64,000 bases of DNA from Micromonospora sp. WMMD812 (GTDB taxonomy: Bacteria; Actinomycetota; Actinomycetes; Mycobacteriales; Micromonosporaceae). The notes beneath the pieces are model-generated. The model saw only the letters and a program-made list of their open reading frames with translations, did not search any database and was not told the origin of the DNA. Shown here in pieces: positions 8,609-18,165 of this stretch; position 1 is the first letter of the stretch; each line of letters opens with the position of its first letter. The stretch lies in the NCBI RefSeq assembly GCF_027497215.1, contig NZ_CP114904.1, positions 6,788,501 to 6,852,500 of the forward strand, read 5' to 3'. A program made the translations under genes and the position numbers.

Positions 8609-11272
8609 ATGATCACTGATCGTTCGTCCTCCGACGCGCCGGCGCCCGACGCCGAGCGGATCCGGCTGGCCCAGGCCGACTCCGGGGAGCAGGACTGGCG
8701 CGCATGGGGTCCCTATCTGTCCGAACGGGCGTGGGGAACGGTACGGGAGGACTACAGCGAGCACGGTACGGCCTGGGACTACTTCCCGCACGACCACGCG
8801 CGGTCCCGAGCGTACCGATGGAACGAGGACGGCATGGCCGGCGTCTGCGACGACCGGCAGACGTTCTGCTTCGCGCTCGCGCTCTGGAACGGCACCGACC
8901 CGATCCTCAAGGAACGGATGTTCGGCCTCGGCGGCGACGGAGGCAACCATGGGGAGGACGTCAAGGAGTACTGGTGGTACGAGGACTCCACCCCGACGCA
9001 CTCGTGGATGCGCTGGCGCTACCACTACCCCCAGGCCGCCTTCCCGTACGACGAGCTGGTCGCGGTGAACGCGCTGCGCGGCCGGGACGACACCGAGTAC
9101 GAGCTGGTGGACACCGGGATCTTCGACGACGACCGGTACTGGGCGGTGAGCGTCGACTACGCGAAGGCGTCGCCGACGGACCTGTGCATCGTGGTCACCG
9201 TGGCCAACCGGGGTGACCGGGCGGCCACCCTGCACGTGCTGCCCACCCTGTGGTTCCGCAACACCTGGGCCTGGGGGCTGCCCGGCGCCGACCGGCTGCC
9301 CCGGCTGGTGGGTGAGGGCTCGCGGCTGGTCGGGGAGCACTGGGTGCTCGGCCAGGTGCTGCTGGAGGGGGACGGGACGCCGACGCCGCTGCTCTGTGAC
9401 AACGACACCAACGCCGAGCGGCTCTGGGGGCTGCCCGGCCGGTCGCCCTACCCGAAGGACGGCATCAACGACCACGTCGTCAACGGGGCGGCCACGGTCA
9501 ACCCGGACCGGGAGGGCACCAAGGGCGCCCTGCACTACGTGCTGGACGTGCCGGCCGGCGGGCAGCGGCAGATCCGGCTGCGGCTGACCCGTACCGCGAC
9601 ACCGCCCGCCGACGGCCCGGTGCCGGCCGCCGATCTGGGCGACGGTTTCGACGCGGTGGTCTGGGCCCGACGGGCCGAGGCGAACCGGTTCTTCGCCGGG
9701 GTCGTCCCGGCCACGGCGACGGCGGACGAGGCGCTGGTGGCGCGGCAGGCCATCGCCGGGCTGATGTGGGGCAAGCAGTTCTACCACTTCGACGTCAAGC
9801 GGTGGCTGGAGGGAGATCCGGGCTCGTCGCCGCCGCCGGCCGGGCGCCGGCACGGTCGCAACAGCCACTGGTGGCACATGACCAGCTTCGACGTCATCTC
9901 CATGCCGGACCCGTGGGAGTACCCGTGGTACGCGGCCTGGGACCTCGCCTTCCACTGCGTGAGCATCGCCCGGGTCGACCCGGCGTTCGCCAAGGCGCAG
10001 CTGCTGCTCCTGCTCCGCGAGTGGTATCTGCACCCCAACGGGCAGATCCCCGCGTACGAGTGGGCGTTCGGCGACGTGAACCCGCCGGTGCACGCCTGGG
10101 CGGCGCTGAAGGTGTTCGAGATCGACGGCGGCCGGGACCACGAGTTCCTGGCCCGGGTGATGCACAAGCTGCTGCTCAACTTCACCTGGTGGGTCAACCG
10201 CAAGGACACCGGCGGCAACAACGTGTTCGAGGGTGGCTTTCTCGGGCTGGACAACGTCGGGCCGTTCGACCGGTCCGCGGCGCTGCCGGTGGCCGGTGTG
10301 CTGGAGCAGTCCGACGGCACCGGCTGGATGGCCATGTACGCGCTCAACATGCTCGACATCGCCATAGTGCTGGCCGAGCACGACCACACCTGGGTCGACA
10401 CCGCCACGAAGTTCTTCGAACACTTCACGTACATCGCCGCCGCCGCGTACTCGCAGGGGTTGTGGGACGACGAGGACGCGTTCTTCTACGACGTGCTGCG
10501 GCTGGCCGACGGCACGAAGGTGCCGCTGAAGGTGCGCTCGGTGGTCGGCCTGCTGCCGTTGGCCGCCGTCACCCGGGTCACCGCCCGGACCCTGCACCAC
10601 CTGCCCGAGCTGGGCGCCCGGCTGCGCTGGTTCCTCACCAACCGGCCGGAGTACGCCGAGGTGGTCGGCACCCGACGGCTCGGCCCGGACGGCCGGCAGC
10701 AGCGGTTGCTGTCGATGGTCGGCCCGGAGCAGATGGTCCGGCTGCTGGCCCGGATGCTCGACGCCGACGAGTTCCTCTCCGAGTACGGGCTGCGCACGCT
10801 GTCGCGGGCGCATCTGGACAAGCCGTTCGCGGTCACCCTCGGCGGGCAGGAGTTCGCCGTCGGCTATGAACCGGCCGAGTCCACCAGTGGTCTGTTCGGC
10901 GGCAACTCGAACTGGCGTGGCCCGATCTGGATGCCCACCAACTTCCTGCTGATCAGCGCGCTGCGCGACTACGCGGCGTTCTACGGCGACGATCTCCAGG
11001 TCGAGTACCCGACCCGCTCCGGGGTGAAGCGGACGTTGAACGAGATCGCCGACGACCTCTCCGCCCGGCTGATCGCGCTGTTCACCCGGGACGGCTGGGG
11101 CCGGCGGCCGATCTACGGCGCCTGCCAGATCTTCCAGACCCACCCGGACTGGCGGGACCTGATCGCCTTCCCCGAGTATTTCCACGGCGACAACGGGGCG
11201 GGGCTGGGCGCCTGGCACCAGACCGGGTGGACCGCGCTGGTCGCCGACCTGATCCTCACCCTGCGCCGCTGA
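8609..11272 (+). CDS. MGH1-like (GH63-related) glycoside hydrolase
   Basis: An 887-residue protein. It starts with [35 protein letters not shown], continues through a beta-rich N-terminal domain, and ends in an (alpha/alpha)6 barrel with [19 protein letters not shown] (probable catalytic Asp region), [20 protein letters not shown] and [18 protein letters not shown]. These are landmarks of the MGH1-like/GH63-related group, whose members remove glucose from small glucosides or glycan ends. ATG 8609 is chosen because the recognisable family N-terminus begins just after it; ATG 8564 is an alternative that would add 15 residues. It is divergent from the debranching-type gene and probably shares a control region of under 100 bases with it. 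Confidence 0.85.
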   Translation: MITDRSSSDAPAPDAERIRLAQADSGEQDWRAWGPYLSERAWGTVREDYSEHGTAWDYFPHDHARSRAYRWNEDGMAGVCDDRQTFCFALALWNGTDPILKERMFGLGGDGGNHGEDVKEYWWYEDSTPTHSWMRWRYHYPQAAFPYDELVAVNALRGRDDTEYELVDTGIFDDDRYWAVSVDYAKASPTDLCIVVTVANRGDRAATLHVLPTLWFRNTWAWGLPGADRLPRLVGEGSRLVGEHWVLGQVLLEGDGTPTPLLCDNDTNAERLWGLPGRSPYPKDGINDHVVNGAATVNPDREGTKGALHYVLDVPAGGQRQIRLRLTRTATPPADGPVPAADLGDGFDAVVWARRAEANRFFAGVVPATATADEALVARQAIAGLMWGKQFYHFDVKRWLEGDPGSSPPPAGRRHGRNSHWWHMTSFDVISMPDPWEYPWYAAWDLAFHCVSIARVDPAFAKAQLLLLLREWYLHPNGQIPAYEWAFGDVNPPVHAWAALKVFEIDGGRDHEFLARVMHKLLLNFTWWVNRKDTGGNNVFEGGFLGLDNVGPFDRSAALPVAGVLEQSDGTGWMAMYALNMLDIAIVLAEHDHTWVDTATKFFEHFTYIAAAAYSQGLWDDEDAFFYDVLRLADGTKVPLKVRSVVGLLPLAAVTRVTARTLHHLPELGARLRWFLTNRPEYAEVVGTRRLGPDGRQQRLLSMVGPEQMVRLLARMLDADEFLSEYGLRTLSRAHLDKPFAVTLGGQEFAVGYEPAESTSGLFGGNSNWRGPIWMPTNFLLISALRDYAAFYGDDLQVEYPTRSGVKRTLNEIADDLSARLIALFTRDGWGRRPIYGACQIFQTHPDWRDLIAFPEYFHGDNGAGLGAWHQTGWTALVADLILTLRR

Positions 11273-11338
11273 CCGCCACGCACGCGGGCCGAACAGTCGA
11301 CAGCCCGTCACGACCCGGCCATGGGTGGTCACCGACAC

Positions 11339-11344
11339 TACGAT
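11339..11344 (+). promoter_or_regulatory. -10 box (TACGAT) of a probable leaderless transcript
   Basis: TACGAT ends 7 bases before the GTG at 11352. Transcription would begin at or next to the start codon. Confidence 0.5.
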
Positions 11345-11351
11345 CGGGCAG

Positions 11352-11921
11352 GTGTCCGAACCTGCCGACGCGGGGGCCGAGCGCGACCTCATCGTCGCGG
11401 TCGCCCGCCGCCTCGCCGAGGCCGAGGGGTGGGCGGCGGTCAGCCCGCGCCGGCTGGCCGAGCGCGCCGACCTGACCGTCGCCGAGGTCTACCGGCACTT
11501 CGCCGACCGGGAGGCGATCGCGGCGGCGGTCGCGGTGCGCGGCTTCGCCGAACTCGCCGCGACGATCGCCGCCGCCCGCACGCCGGGCGCCGACCGGGCG
11601 CGTGGTGCCTGGCCGGGCGTGGTGACCGCCTACCTCGACTTCGCGTACGCCAATCCCGAGGTGTACGACGCGATGCTCGCCCACACGCCGGACCTGACCC
11701 TCGGCGCCGTCCCGGTGCCGGCCGCGCCGCAGGCCGCGTTCGCCGAGCTGCGGGCGACCCTCGCGCCGCTGGCCGGCGGGCGGGACGTGGACGTCCTCGC
11801 CGAGGTCGGCTGGAGCGTGCTGCACGGCGTGGTCATGCTGACCCGCGGCGGGCGGCTGCGGCCGGCGGGGCAGGAGGAGCGGGAGGCGATGATCGCCGAA
11901 TCCCTGTTCGACCGGTCGTGA
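11352..11921 (+). CDS. TetR/AcrR-family transcriptional regulator
   Basis: A 189-residue regulator. Residues about 10-55 form the helix-turn-helix domain (ERDLIVAVARRLAEAEGW, then VSPRRLAERADLTVAEVYRHFADREAI); the rest is an alpha-helical ligand domain with no signature for its ligand. The GTG at 11352 is preferred over the GTG at 11325 because a TACGAT -10 box ends 7 bases before it, consistent with a leaderless mRNA. Its targets are not evident. It follows the MGH1-like gene by about 80 bases on the same strand and could regulate the glucan genes or itself, but no clear operator was seen. Confidence 0.82.
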   Translation: MSEPADAGAERDLIVAVARRLAEAEGWAAVSPRRLAERADLTVAEVYRHFADREAIAAAVAVRGFAELAATIAAARTPGADRARGAWPGVVTAYLDFAYANPEVYDAMLAHTPDLTLGAVPVPAAPQAAFAELRATLAPLAGGRDVDVLAEVGWSVLHGVVMLTRGGRLRPAGQEEREAMIAESLFDRS

Positions 11922-12032
11922 CGGCATCGGGGCGAGTCGGGACGGTGTGCGGCCAAAGTCGGTGGGCCGGCCGGCCGGCGTGCCATAGAGTGCCGGCCCG
12001 GGACAGCCAGTCGGGTGAAGGGACGGGACGGG

Positions 12033-12743
12033 ATGACGCTCGACGGGGAGGGCCGCCGCCGCGGACAGGTGCTGGTCTTCGACGCGGACGACACGCTCTG
12101 GGAGAACAACGTCGTGTTCGAGCGGGTGATCGACGACTTCCTGGCGTGGCTCGACCACCCGACCCTCGACCGGGGCGAGATCCGCGCGATCCTCGACGAC
12201 ATCGAGCGGGCCAACGCGGTGGCGCACGGCTACGGCAGCAAGGTGTTCCTGCGCAGCCTGGGAGAGTGCCTGGAACGGCTGCGCGAGCGGCCGGCGACCG
12301 ACACCGAGCGGCATGAGATCGACCGGCTGGCCGTGGCGCTGGTCGAGCACCGGATCGAGCTGATGCCGGGGGTGGCCGAGGCGCTGGACGAGCTGGCCGG
12401 CCGGCACGAGCTGCTGCTGCTGACCAAGGGCGAGCACGAGGAACAGCAGCGCAAGCTGGACACGTCCGGGCTGCTGCACCACTTCCGGGCCGCGCACATC
12501 GTCCGGGAGAAGGACGCGGAAACCTACCGGTGGCTGGTCCGTGAACACGGCATCGACCCGGCCGGCGCCTGGATGGTCGGCAACTCCCCGCGCTCCGACA
12601 TCCTCCCGGCGCGGGCGGCCGGCCTGAACGCCGTCTTCATCCCGAACGAGAACACCTGGGTGCTGGAGGACGAGGAGCTGGACCCGACCGATCGGGGCGT
12701 GCTGCGCCTGGCCGCCTTCCCCGACCTGCTCCGGCACTTCTGA
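12033..12743 (+). CDS. HAD-superfamily hydrolase (phosphatase)
   Basis: A 236-residue HAD-like phosphatase. Motif I is VFDADDTLWENN at residues 14-25, with the nucleophile and acid Asp pair. LLLLTKGE carries the motif II Thr and MVGNSPRSDILPARAAGLNAVFI covers motif IV. Such enzymes hydrolyse phosphate esters of small metabolites in the cytoplasm; the substrate is not predictable. ATG 12033 is chosen, with GGGACGGG directly upstream; the in-frame GTG at 12015 is less likely. A TAGAGT box near 11986 could be the -10 element. Downstream is a long gene-free stretch carrying a candidate RNA gene. Confidence 0.85.
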   Translation: MTLDGEGRRRGQVLVFDADDTLWENNVVFERVIDDFLAWLDHPTLDRGEIRAILDDIERANAVAHGYGSKVFLRSLGECLERLRERPATDTERHEIDRLAVALVEHRIELMPGVAEALDELAGRHELLLLTKGEHEEQQRKLDTSGLLHHFRAAHIVREKDAETYRWLVREHGIDPAGAWMVGNSPRSDILPARAAGLNAVFIPNENTWVLEDEELDPTDRGVLRLAAFPDLLRHF

Positions 12744-12869
12744 CCCGGCCCACCCTGCGGCAGCGCCACCACCTCGACCACGAACAGCGCTGGTGACATC
12801 GGTGTCGTTACGCCGACATGCCGCTTTTCGACCTTGAGATCAATCACCGTCCTCCGGCTCCGGCGCTGC

Positions 12870-12899
12870 TTGTCCGGCCTGCGCGGACGCACCTAGATT
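12870..12899 (+). promoter_or_regulatory. Sigma-70-like promoter for the candidate RNA gene
   Basis: TTGTCC at 12870-12875 and TAGATT at 12894-12899 are separated by 18 bases, a good match to a housekeeping actinobacterial promoter. No protein-coding gene on this strand follows it. Confidence 0.5.
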
Positions 12900-12905
12900 G
12901 AGCCG

Positions 12906-13116
12906 GCGCCCGCGCCCCTTTCGGGGTGGGACGGGGGCGCGCCGACGTCCGGTCGTGGGCACCGTGGAGCTGAGTGCGGGCGGGCCGGCTCGTCGTGTCG
13001 AGCCCGGCGTGGGCGGCGTGCCCCGCCCGCGCGTTCGACAAGGCGATGTCCGCTACCACGCCGGACGGCTGGGGTCAGGACCGGGGAGTTGCGGACCCGG
13101 TCCTGACCCATTTTCC
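12906..13116 (+). ncRNA. Candidate structured non-coding RNA of about 210 nucleotides
   Basis: The 456-base stretch between two convergent genes (12744-13199) has no convincing reading frame but holds a promoter, four stem-loops and a terminator in order. The stems are 12911-12918 with 12934-12941, 12984-12992 with 12999-13008 (one bulge), 13009-13016 with 13023-13030, and the 14-base-pair terminal hairpin at 13072-13109 followed by ATTTTCCCC. The size and layout resemble a small regulatory RNA. I did not recognise tmRNA, RNase P RNA, SRP RNA or a paired C-loop 6C RNA in it. The call rests only on pattern reading. Confidence 0.45.
13072..13115 (+). terminator. Strong intrinsic terminator
   Basis: A perfect 14-base-pair stem (13072-13085 with 13096-13109, beginning GGGTCAGGACC) with a 10-base loop is followed by ATTTTC. 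It would end a plus-strand transcript; the stem may also stop transcripts of the convergent minus-strand gene. Confidence 0.7.
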
Positions 13117-13199
13117 CCTGTCAGCCGAGGGTGTCCGCGGTCCAGGTCCGGCCACCGCGCACCGCGCGGTCGCCCATCGGTAACGACGGGCGTCTCAGG

Positions 13200-13469
13200 T
13201 CACCTACCGCGGACGATCGCGACGGCGACCCGGCAGAACTCGTCCATGTCAGGGTTGAAGCCGGCCGCGATGTCGGGATGCAGCCCCGCCCGGGTCTCGT
13301 CGAGCAACCGCTGGCAGACCTGCTCGACCGGCTCGCCCGCGTAGCCGGCGCGGACCCGGTCGGTGGCCGCCTGCAGCGCCGAGGTCAGCTGATCCTCCAG
13401 CGGGCCACGCAGCTTCTGCTGCACCGCATCGAGCCCGCGCGGGTCGAGCGTGACATGTGGCTCGGACAT
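13200..13469 (-). CDS. Small protein of unknown function (89 residues)
   Basis: An 89-residue soluble, mostly alpha-helical protein beginning MSEPHVTLDPRGLDAVQQKL, with a helical segment EDQLTSALQAATDRVRAGY and the end PDMDEFCRVAVAIVRGR. It shows no family motif I recognise. AAGGGAG lies 5 bases before the ATG, a strong start. It lies 47 bases downstream of the RusA-like gene on the same strand, so the pair is probably one operon and the small protein may work with it. A longer upstream frame is only antisense noise. Confidence 0.75.
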   Translation of the reverse strand: MSEPHVTLDPRGLDAVQQKLRGPLEDQLTSALQAATDRVRAGYAGEPVEQVCQRLLDETRAGLHPDIAAGFNPDMDEFCRVAVAIVRGR

Positions 13470-13516
13470 CGGCGCTCCCTTCGTCGGCGTCCGCGGTACC
13501 CCACCGCGGTCGTCGG

Positions 13517-13948
13517 TCAAACCACCTTCGGTACGGCGGCCACCCGCACCTGGTACGAGAAGTCCTCGGCCGGCTCCTCGACGTACGACAGCCGGCGGAT
13601 CTGCCGGTCGTCGTCGTAGAGGGCGACGTCCACGAGGACCCCGAGGTGGGCCAGGCCGATGTTCGTCACCCGCTTCTTGTCCTGGAGCACCGCGCACACC
13701 CCGCCGAGCAGGGTGCTCGCGTCGGAGGTGCGGTGCCCCGGCGGGCAGCGGAGGACCACGTCCACCTCGACGGGCCCGGACAGCGGCGTCCAGCCGGTGC
13801 GCTGTGCCGCCGCGCAGGCCGCCTCGAGCAGGGCGCGCACCCTCGTCGCCTGCCGATGGCCGGCGGCGAAGATGGACAGCGCCTCGGTCTTGACCGGTGG
13901 CAGGCCGCTCACCTCGAACGTCAGGGCGAGAGCGCGGGTGTCCTGCAC
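13517..13948 (-). CDS. RusA-like nuclease-fold protein
   Basis: A 143-residue protein. The order GPVEVDVVLRCPPGHRTSDASTLLGGVCAVLQD, then LGVLVDVALYDDDRQIRRLSYVEEP, then FSYQVRV resembles the RusA family of Holliday-junction resolvases, in which an Asp pair near a D.DN segment and a DD(R/K)QI segment hold the metal. The DDDRQI block is clear here; the first acidic block is changed to SDAST, so catalytic activity is uncertain. RusA proteins are usually phage-borne, but nothing phage-like surrounds this gene. GAGGAGGTG lies 7 bases before the GTG start. An unknown 89-residue protein follows in the probable operon. Confidence 0.55.
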   Translation of the reverse strand: MQDTRALALTFEVSGLPPVKTEALSIFAAGHRQATRVRALLEAACAAAQRTGWTPLSGPVEVDVVLRCPPGHRTSDASTLLGGVCAVLQDKKRVTNIGLAHLGVLVDVALYDDDRQIRRLSYVEEPAEDFSYQVRVAAVPKVV

Positions 13949-14135
13949 GACGGCACCTCCTCGTTGCGGACGATCCTGCCCAACCGGTCGGGTGGCGGAG
14001 GGAGTTCCGGTGAGAACCAACCGATCGGACCAGGTCGGGGTCGGCCGGAGGCGTATCGACGTCGGCGGCGTACGCGCTGGCAGCGGAGCTAGGAAAAAGC
14101 TAATGCACCGTGCGCACCCTGGGTAGCCTCGCCGC

Positions 14136-14837
14136 TCACTGGGTGGGACCGGGCGTGAAGACGCAGAACTCGTTGCCCTCGGGGTCGGCCAGCACCCACC
14201 AGCGCACCGCGTCGTCCGGCTCGCGCAGCAGCGTCGCGCCGGCCCGGACCAGCGCGGACGGCTCCGGCTCGTCGAGGTCGACGTCCCAGTGCATCCGGTT
14301 CTTGACGGTCTTGCCCTCGGGCACCGGATTGAAGATCCACTCGTCGAACGGGAAGCCGGCGGCGCCGATCAGCGACGCGGCGTCCCAGCCGGTGATCTCC
14401 ACGTCTCCGCCGAGCACGCCGGCCCACCAGCGAGCCAACCGCTCCGGCTGCGCGGCGTCGACGACCAGTTCCATCGGCCCGGGTGAGGTGTCCGGGCCGG
14501 CGGCGAAGACGCAGAACTCGTTGCCGTCCGGGTCGGCCAACACCCACCACTCGATCTCCCGGTCCGGCGCTCGGACGACGCGGGCGCCCGCGGCGACCAG
14601 CTCCGCGGGATCGGCGCCGGCCATGCGCAGCTCCAGGTGGACGCGGGTCTTGACGGTGCGCGGCTCGGGCACCCGGTTGACCCAGATCGACGCGGGGCCG
14701 GGGCCGCCCGGATCGTCGACCCGGGTGTCGCCGTCACCGAGGTCCACCAAATCGCCGCCGAGCACCCGGGCCCAGAAGGTCCCAGACACCTGGGGGTCTG
14801 CGGCGTCCAGACAGAGGTCCTTGAAGCGTGCGCGCAT
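14136..14837 (-). CDS. Two-domain VOC (glyoxalase/bleomycin-resistance fold) protein
   Basis: A 233-residue protein made of two similar halves of about 115 residues. The first runs from FKDLCLDAADPQVSGTFWARVLGG to ADPDGNEFCVFAAGP. The second runs from MELVVDAAQPERLARWWAGVLGG to ADPEGNEFCVFTPGP. This internal repeat is the glyoxalase-like (VOC) fold, often a metal-dependent lyase, dioxygenase or drug-binding protein; no substrate can be inferred. ATG 14837 is chosen: CAGAAT ends 6 bases before it, so the mRNA may be leaderless, and the longer upstream frame does not look like protein. Confidence 0.82.
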   Translation of the reverse strand: MRARFKDLCLDAADPQVSGTFWARVLGGDLVDLGDGDTRVDDPGGPGPASIWVNRVPEPRTVKTRVHLELRMAGADPAELVAAGARVVRAPDREIEWWVLADPDGNEFCVFAAGPDTSPGPMELVVDAAQPERLARWWAGVLGGDVEITGWDAASLIGAAGFPFDEWIFNPVPEGKTVKNRMHWDVDLDEPEPSALVRAGATLLREPDDAVRWWVLADPEGNEFCVFTPGPTQ

Positions 14838-15063
14838 CTGCCCATTCTGCGCGGCGCCGGCACGGCGGGGTGACCCCGGCCACAGCGGCGCGCGGTGGTC
14901 CGCGTCGCGGCGCCGCCATGTTTCGCGAGTTGGCAGGTCGGGCAGTGTTGGGGCCACGAAACGTCCGGGATCGGTCAGTGGCTGGTCACCGTCCCGACCG
15001 TCTCGCCGTGCGCCGGGGCACGGTGACCCTCCCCGGCTGTTGGCCGATCAGAGGGGAGGGGTG

Positions 15064-16350
15064 ATGAGCGACCCTGACGAGGCCGGACGTCGACGCCGAC
15101 CACGGGCGCGCGTGGTGGCGGCGGCCGCCGCGGTGGCGCTGGCGGCGCCCTTGGCGGGCTGCGGTTCCGGTGGGGACGGCGGCACACCCACGATCAACCT
15201 GTACTACCCGCCGGAGCAGAACCTTCAGAAGGTCGTGGACACCTGCAACGCGCAGGCCGGCGGTCGCTACGAGATCGTCTACCGGGTGCTGCCGCGGCAG
15301 GCCGACGACCAGCGGGTGCAGATGGTCCGCCGGCTCGCCGCCGAGGACAGCGGCATGGACGTGCTCGGCCTCGACGTGACCTGGACGCAGGAGTTCGCCA
15401 GCGCGAACTGGATCCGGGAGTGGACCGGACCGGACCGGGCCGAGGTGGAGCAGGGCACCCTCGCCGGCCCGCTGGAGACCGCGCGTTACCAGGACAAGCT
15501 CTACGCGGCGCCGAAGAACACCAACGTCCAGTTGCTCTGGTACCGCAAGGACCTGGTGCCGGAGCCGCCGAAGACCTGGGATCAGATGATCTCGGTCGCG
15601 CAGGACCTGAAGCAGCAGGGCAAGCCTTACCAGGTGCTCACCATGGGCGCGCAGTACGAGGGACTGGTGGTCCTCTACAACACCCTCGCGGAGAGCGCGG
15701 GCGGCCGGATCCTCAGCGAGGACGGCCGCAAGGCGGTGATGGACCAGGGCACCGTGCGGGCGCTGGAGCAGTTGCAGAAGTTCGCCGCGTCCGGCGTGAC
15801 CTCACCGTCGTTCACCAACGCCACCGAGGACCCGGTCCGGCTGGAGTTCCAGTCCGGCGCCGGCGCGTTCCAGGTGAACTGGCCGTTCGTCTACCCGGCG
15901 ATGCAGGAGGCCAACCCGGAGCTGGCCGAGCAGGTCGCCTGGGCCCGGATCCCCGGCATCGACGAGAACACGCCGAGCAAGGTCACCATCGGCGGGGTCA
16001 ACATGGCGGTCAGCGCCTACTCGAAGCACCCGGAGCTGTCGTTCGAGGTCGCCAAGTGCCTCCGTAACGAGCAGAACCAGAAGTTCTCCGCGATCAATGA
16101 CGGCGTGCCGCCGACGATCGAGAAGGTCTACGACGACCCGGAGATGACCGAGGCGTACCCGATGAAGGAGACGATCCTCGAGGAGCTGAAGGAGCCGGCG
16201 GTGCGTCCGCTGACGCCGGCGTACCAGAGCATCTCCACCGTGATGTCGGCGGTGCTCTCCCCGCCGTCGGCGATCCGCCCGCAGCAGACCGCGGACGAAC
16301 TGCGCGCGGCCATCGCCGACGCGCTCGAGTCGAAGGGGGTGCTGCCGTGA
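15064..16350 (+). CDS. Sugar ABC transporter substrate-binding lipoprotein (MalE type)
   Basis: A 428-residue extracellular solute-binding protein. The signal peptide ends in the lipobox LAGC (Cys around residue 33), so the mature protein is a lipoprotein on the outer face of the membrane. The mature part starts TINLYYPPEQNLQKVVDTCN and has the domain pattern of family 1 sugar-binding proteins (QVNWPFVYPAMQE, IGGVNMAVSAYSKHPE). Together with the three following genes it forms a complete disaccharide-type importer; the closest impression is trehalose/maltose uptake, but the sugar is not proven. GAGGGGAGGGGTG precedes the ATG. It overlaps the next gene by four bases. Confidence 0.9.
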   Translation: MSDPDEAGRRRRPRARVVAAAAAVALAAPLAGCGSGGDGGTPTINLYYPPEQNLQKVVDTCNAQAGGRYEIVYRVLPRQADDQRVQMVRRLAAEDSGMDVLGLDVTWTQEFASANWIREWTGPDRAEVEQGTLAGPLETARYQDKLYAAPKNTNVQLLWYRKDLVPEPPKTWDQMISVAQDLKQQGKPYQVLTMGAQYEGLVVLYNTLAESAGGRILSEDGRKAVMDQGTVRALEQLQKFAASGVTSPSFTNATEDPVRLEFQSGAGAFQVNWPFVYPAMQEANPELAEQVAWARIPGIDENTPSKVTIGGVNMAVSAYSKHPELSFEVAKCLRNEQNQKFSAINDGVPPTIEKVYDDPEMTEAYPMKETILEELKEPAVRPLTPAYQSISTVMSAVLSPPSAIRPQQTADELRAAIADALESKGVLP

Positions 16351-17321
16351 GTGCGCAGGCGAGCGCCGACGAGACCGCCACCCGCACCGGCCGGCACGCC
16401 ACGGTGCCCGCCCAGCGGTCCCGCCGGGGCCGCCCGCCGCTGAGCGAGAACAAGAAGGCCGAGCGGCGGCTCGGCTGGCTGCTCTGCGCGCCCGCCGCGC
16501 TGGTCATGCTCGCGGTGACGGCGTACCCGATCATCTACTCGGTCTGGTTGTCGCTGCAGCGCTTCGACCTGCGCTTCCCTGACCAGCGCGAGTTCATCGG
16601 GCTGGAGAACTACGTCACCGTGCTGAGCAACGAGTTCTGGTGGACCGCGTTCGGGGTGACGGCGCTGATCACCGTGGTCACCGTCGCGATCGAGCTAGTC
16701 CTCGGCATGGGGTTGGCGCTGATCATGCACCGGACGCTGGTCGGCCGGGGCATCGTCCGGACCGCGGCCCTGATCCCGTACGGGATCGTCACGGTGGTCG
16801 CCGCGTTCTCCTGGCGGTACGCCTGGACGCCCGGCACCGGGTACCTGGCCGACCTGTTCAGCGACGGCGCGCCGCTCACCGAGCGGGCCAGCTCGCTGGC
16901 GATCATCATGCTGGCCGAGATCTGGAAGACCACCCCGTTCATGGCGCTGCTGCTGATGGCCGGGCTGGCGCTGGTGCCGGAGGACCTGCTGAAGGCGGCC
17001 TCGACCGACGGGGCGACCGCCTGGCAGCGGTTCACCAAGGTGATGCTGCCGGTGATGAAGCCGGCGATCCTGGTCGCGCTGCTGTTCCGCACGCTGGACG
17101 CGTTCCGGGTCTTCGACAACATCTTCGTGCTGACCGCGGGCGGCAACGAGACGTCGTCGGTGTCGATGCTCGCCTACAACAACCTGATCCGGGGTCTGAA
17201 CCTCGGCATCGGGTCGACGATGTCGGTCTTGATCTTCATCACCGTGGCGATCATCGCGTTCGTCTTCGTGAAGCTCTTCGGCACCGCTGCCCCGGGCAGC
17301 TCGGACGACGAGAGGCGTTGA
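16347..17321 (+). CDS. Sugar ABC transporter permease (MalF type)
   Basis: A 324-residue membrane protein with six or so transmembrane segments, the first at [20 protein letters not shown]. The EAA loop that docks the ATPase is [27 protein letters not shown] charged N-terminal tail of about 40 residues precedes the first membrane helix. The GTG start overlaps the stop of the binding-protein gene (GTGA), showing translational coupling. It pairs with the next permease to form the channel. Confidence 0.92.
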   Translation: MSAQASADETATRTGRHATVPAQRSRRGRPPLSENKKAERRLGWLLCAPAALVMLAVTAYPIIYSVWLSLQRFDLRFPDQREFIGLENYVTVLSNEFWWTAFGVTALITVVTVAIELVLGMGLALIMHRTLVGRGIVRTAALIPYGIVTVVAAFSWRYAWTPGTGYLADLFSDGAPLTERASSLAIIMLAEIWKTTPFMALLLMAGLALVPEDLLKAASTDGATAWQRFTKVMLPVMKPAILVALLFRTLDAFRVFDNIFVLTAGGNETSSVSMLAYNNLIRGLNLGIGSTMSVLIFITVAIIAFVFVKLFGTAAPGSSDDERR

Positions 17322-17322
17322 G

Positions 17323-18156
17323 ATGGCTACCGAAACCACGCGAGCCAGACTGCGGTGGGGACTGCTGGACGTCATCGTCGTCGTCTTCGCGCTGATCCCG
17401 GTGCTCTGGATCGCGTCGCTGTCGTTCAAGACCCCGGCCACGCTCACCGACGGGAAGTTCATCCCCCGGGAGTGGACGCTGGACAACTACCGGACGATCT
17501 TCGACACCGACCAGTTCGTCCGAGCCCTGATCAACTCGATCGGCATCGCGCTGATCGCCACCCTGGTCGCGGTGGTGCTCGGCGCGATGGCCGCGTACGC
17601 GATCTCCCGGTTGGACTTCCCCGGCAAGAAGCTGCTGGTCGGCGTCTCGCTGCTGATCGCGATGTTCCCTCAGGTGTCGCTGGTGTCCCCGCTGTTCGAG
17701 ATCGAACGGCAGCTCGGCCTCTTCGACACCTGGCCGGGGTTGATCCTGCCGTACATCACCTTCGCCCTGCCGCTGGCTATCTACACGCTGTCGGCGTTCT
17801 TCAAGCAGATCCCGTGGGACCTGGAGAAGGCGGCGAAGATGGACGGCGCCACCCAGGGCCAGGCGTTCCGGCGGGTGATCGCGCCACTGGCCGCGCCCGG
17901 GCTGTTCACCACGGCGATCCTGGTCTTCATCTTCTGTTGGAACGACTTCCTGTTCGCCATCTCGCTGACCTCCACCGAGCGTTCGCGCACGGTGCCGGCG
18001 GCGCTGTCGTTCTTCACCGGAGCGTCGCAGTTCGAGGACCCCACCGGGGCTATCTGCGCCGCGGCCGTGGTGATCACCGTTCCGATCATCCTGTTCGTGC
18101 TCTTCTTCCAGCGCCGCATCGTCTCCGGCCTGACCTCCGGCGCAGTCAAGGGATAG
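17323..18156 (+). CDS. Sugar ABC transporter permease (MalG type)
   Basis: A 277-residue membrane protein that completes the channel of the importer. The EAA loop is [29 protein letters not shown]. Membrane helices are evident at [20 protein letters not shown] and in the C-terminal segment [15 protein letters not shown]. The start follows the stop of the MalF-type gene by one base, so the genes are cotranscribed and coupled. The family and its partner predict ATP-driven uptake of an oligosaccharide bound by the lipoprotein. Confidence 0.92.
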   Translation: MATETTRARLRWGLLDVIVVVFALIPVLWIASLSFKTPATLTDGKFIPREWTLDNYRTIFDTDQFVRALINSIGIALIATLVAVVLGAMAAYAISRLDFPGKKLLVGVSLLIAMFPQVSLVSPLFEIERQLGLFDTWPGLILPYITFALPLAIYTLSAFFKQIPWDLEKAAKMDGATQGQAFRRVIAPLAAPGLFTTAILVFIFCWNDFLFAISLTSTERSRTVPAALSFFTGASQFEDPTGAICAAAVVITVPIILFVLFFQRRIVSGLTSGAVKG

Positions 18157-18165
18157 GTGGTAGTC

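Noticed and set aside
6560..11272. Very long open frames on both strands across the glucan genes (1570 and 1604 codons)
   Set aside because: Only the parts that match recognisable proteins are real; the rest is antisense of the opposite gene, a usual effect of very high GC content.
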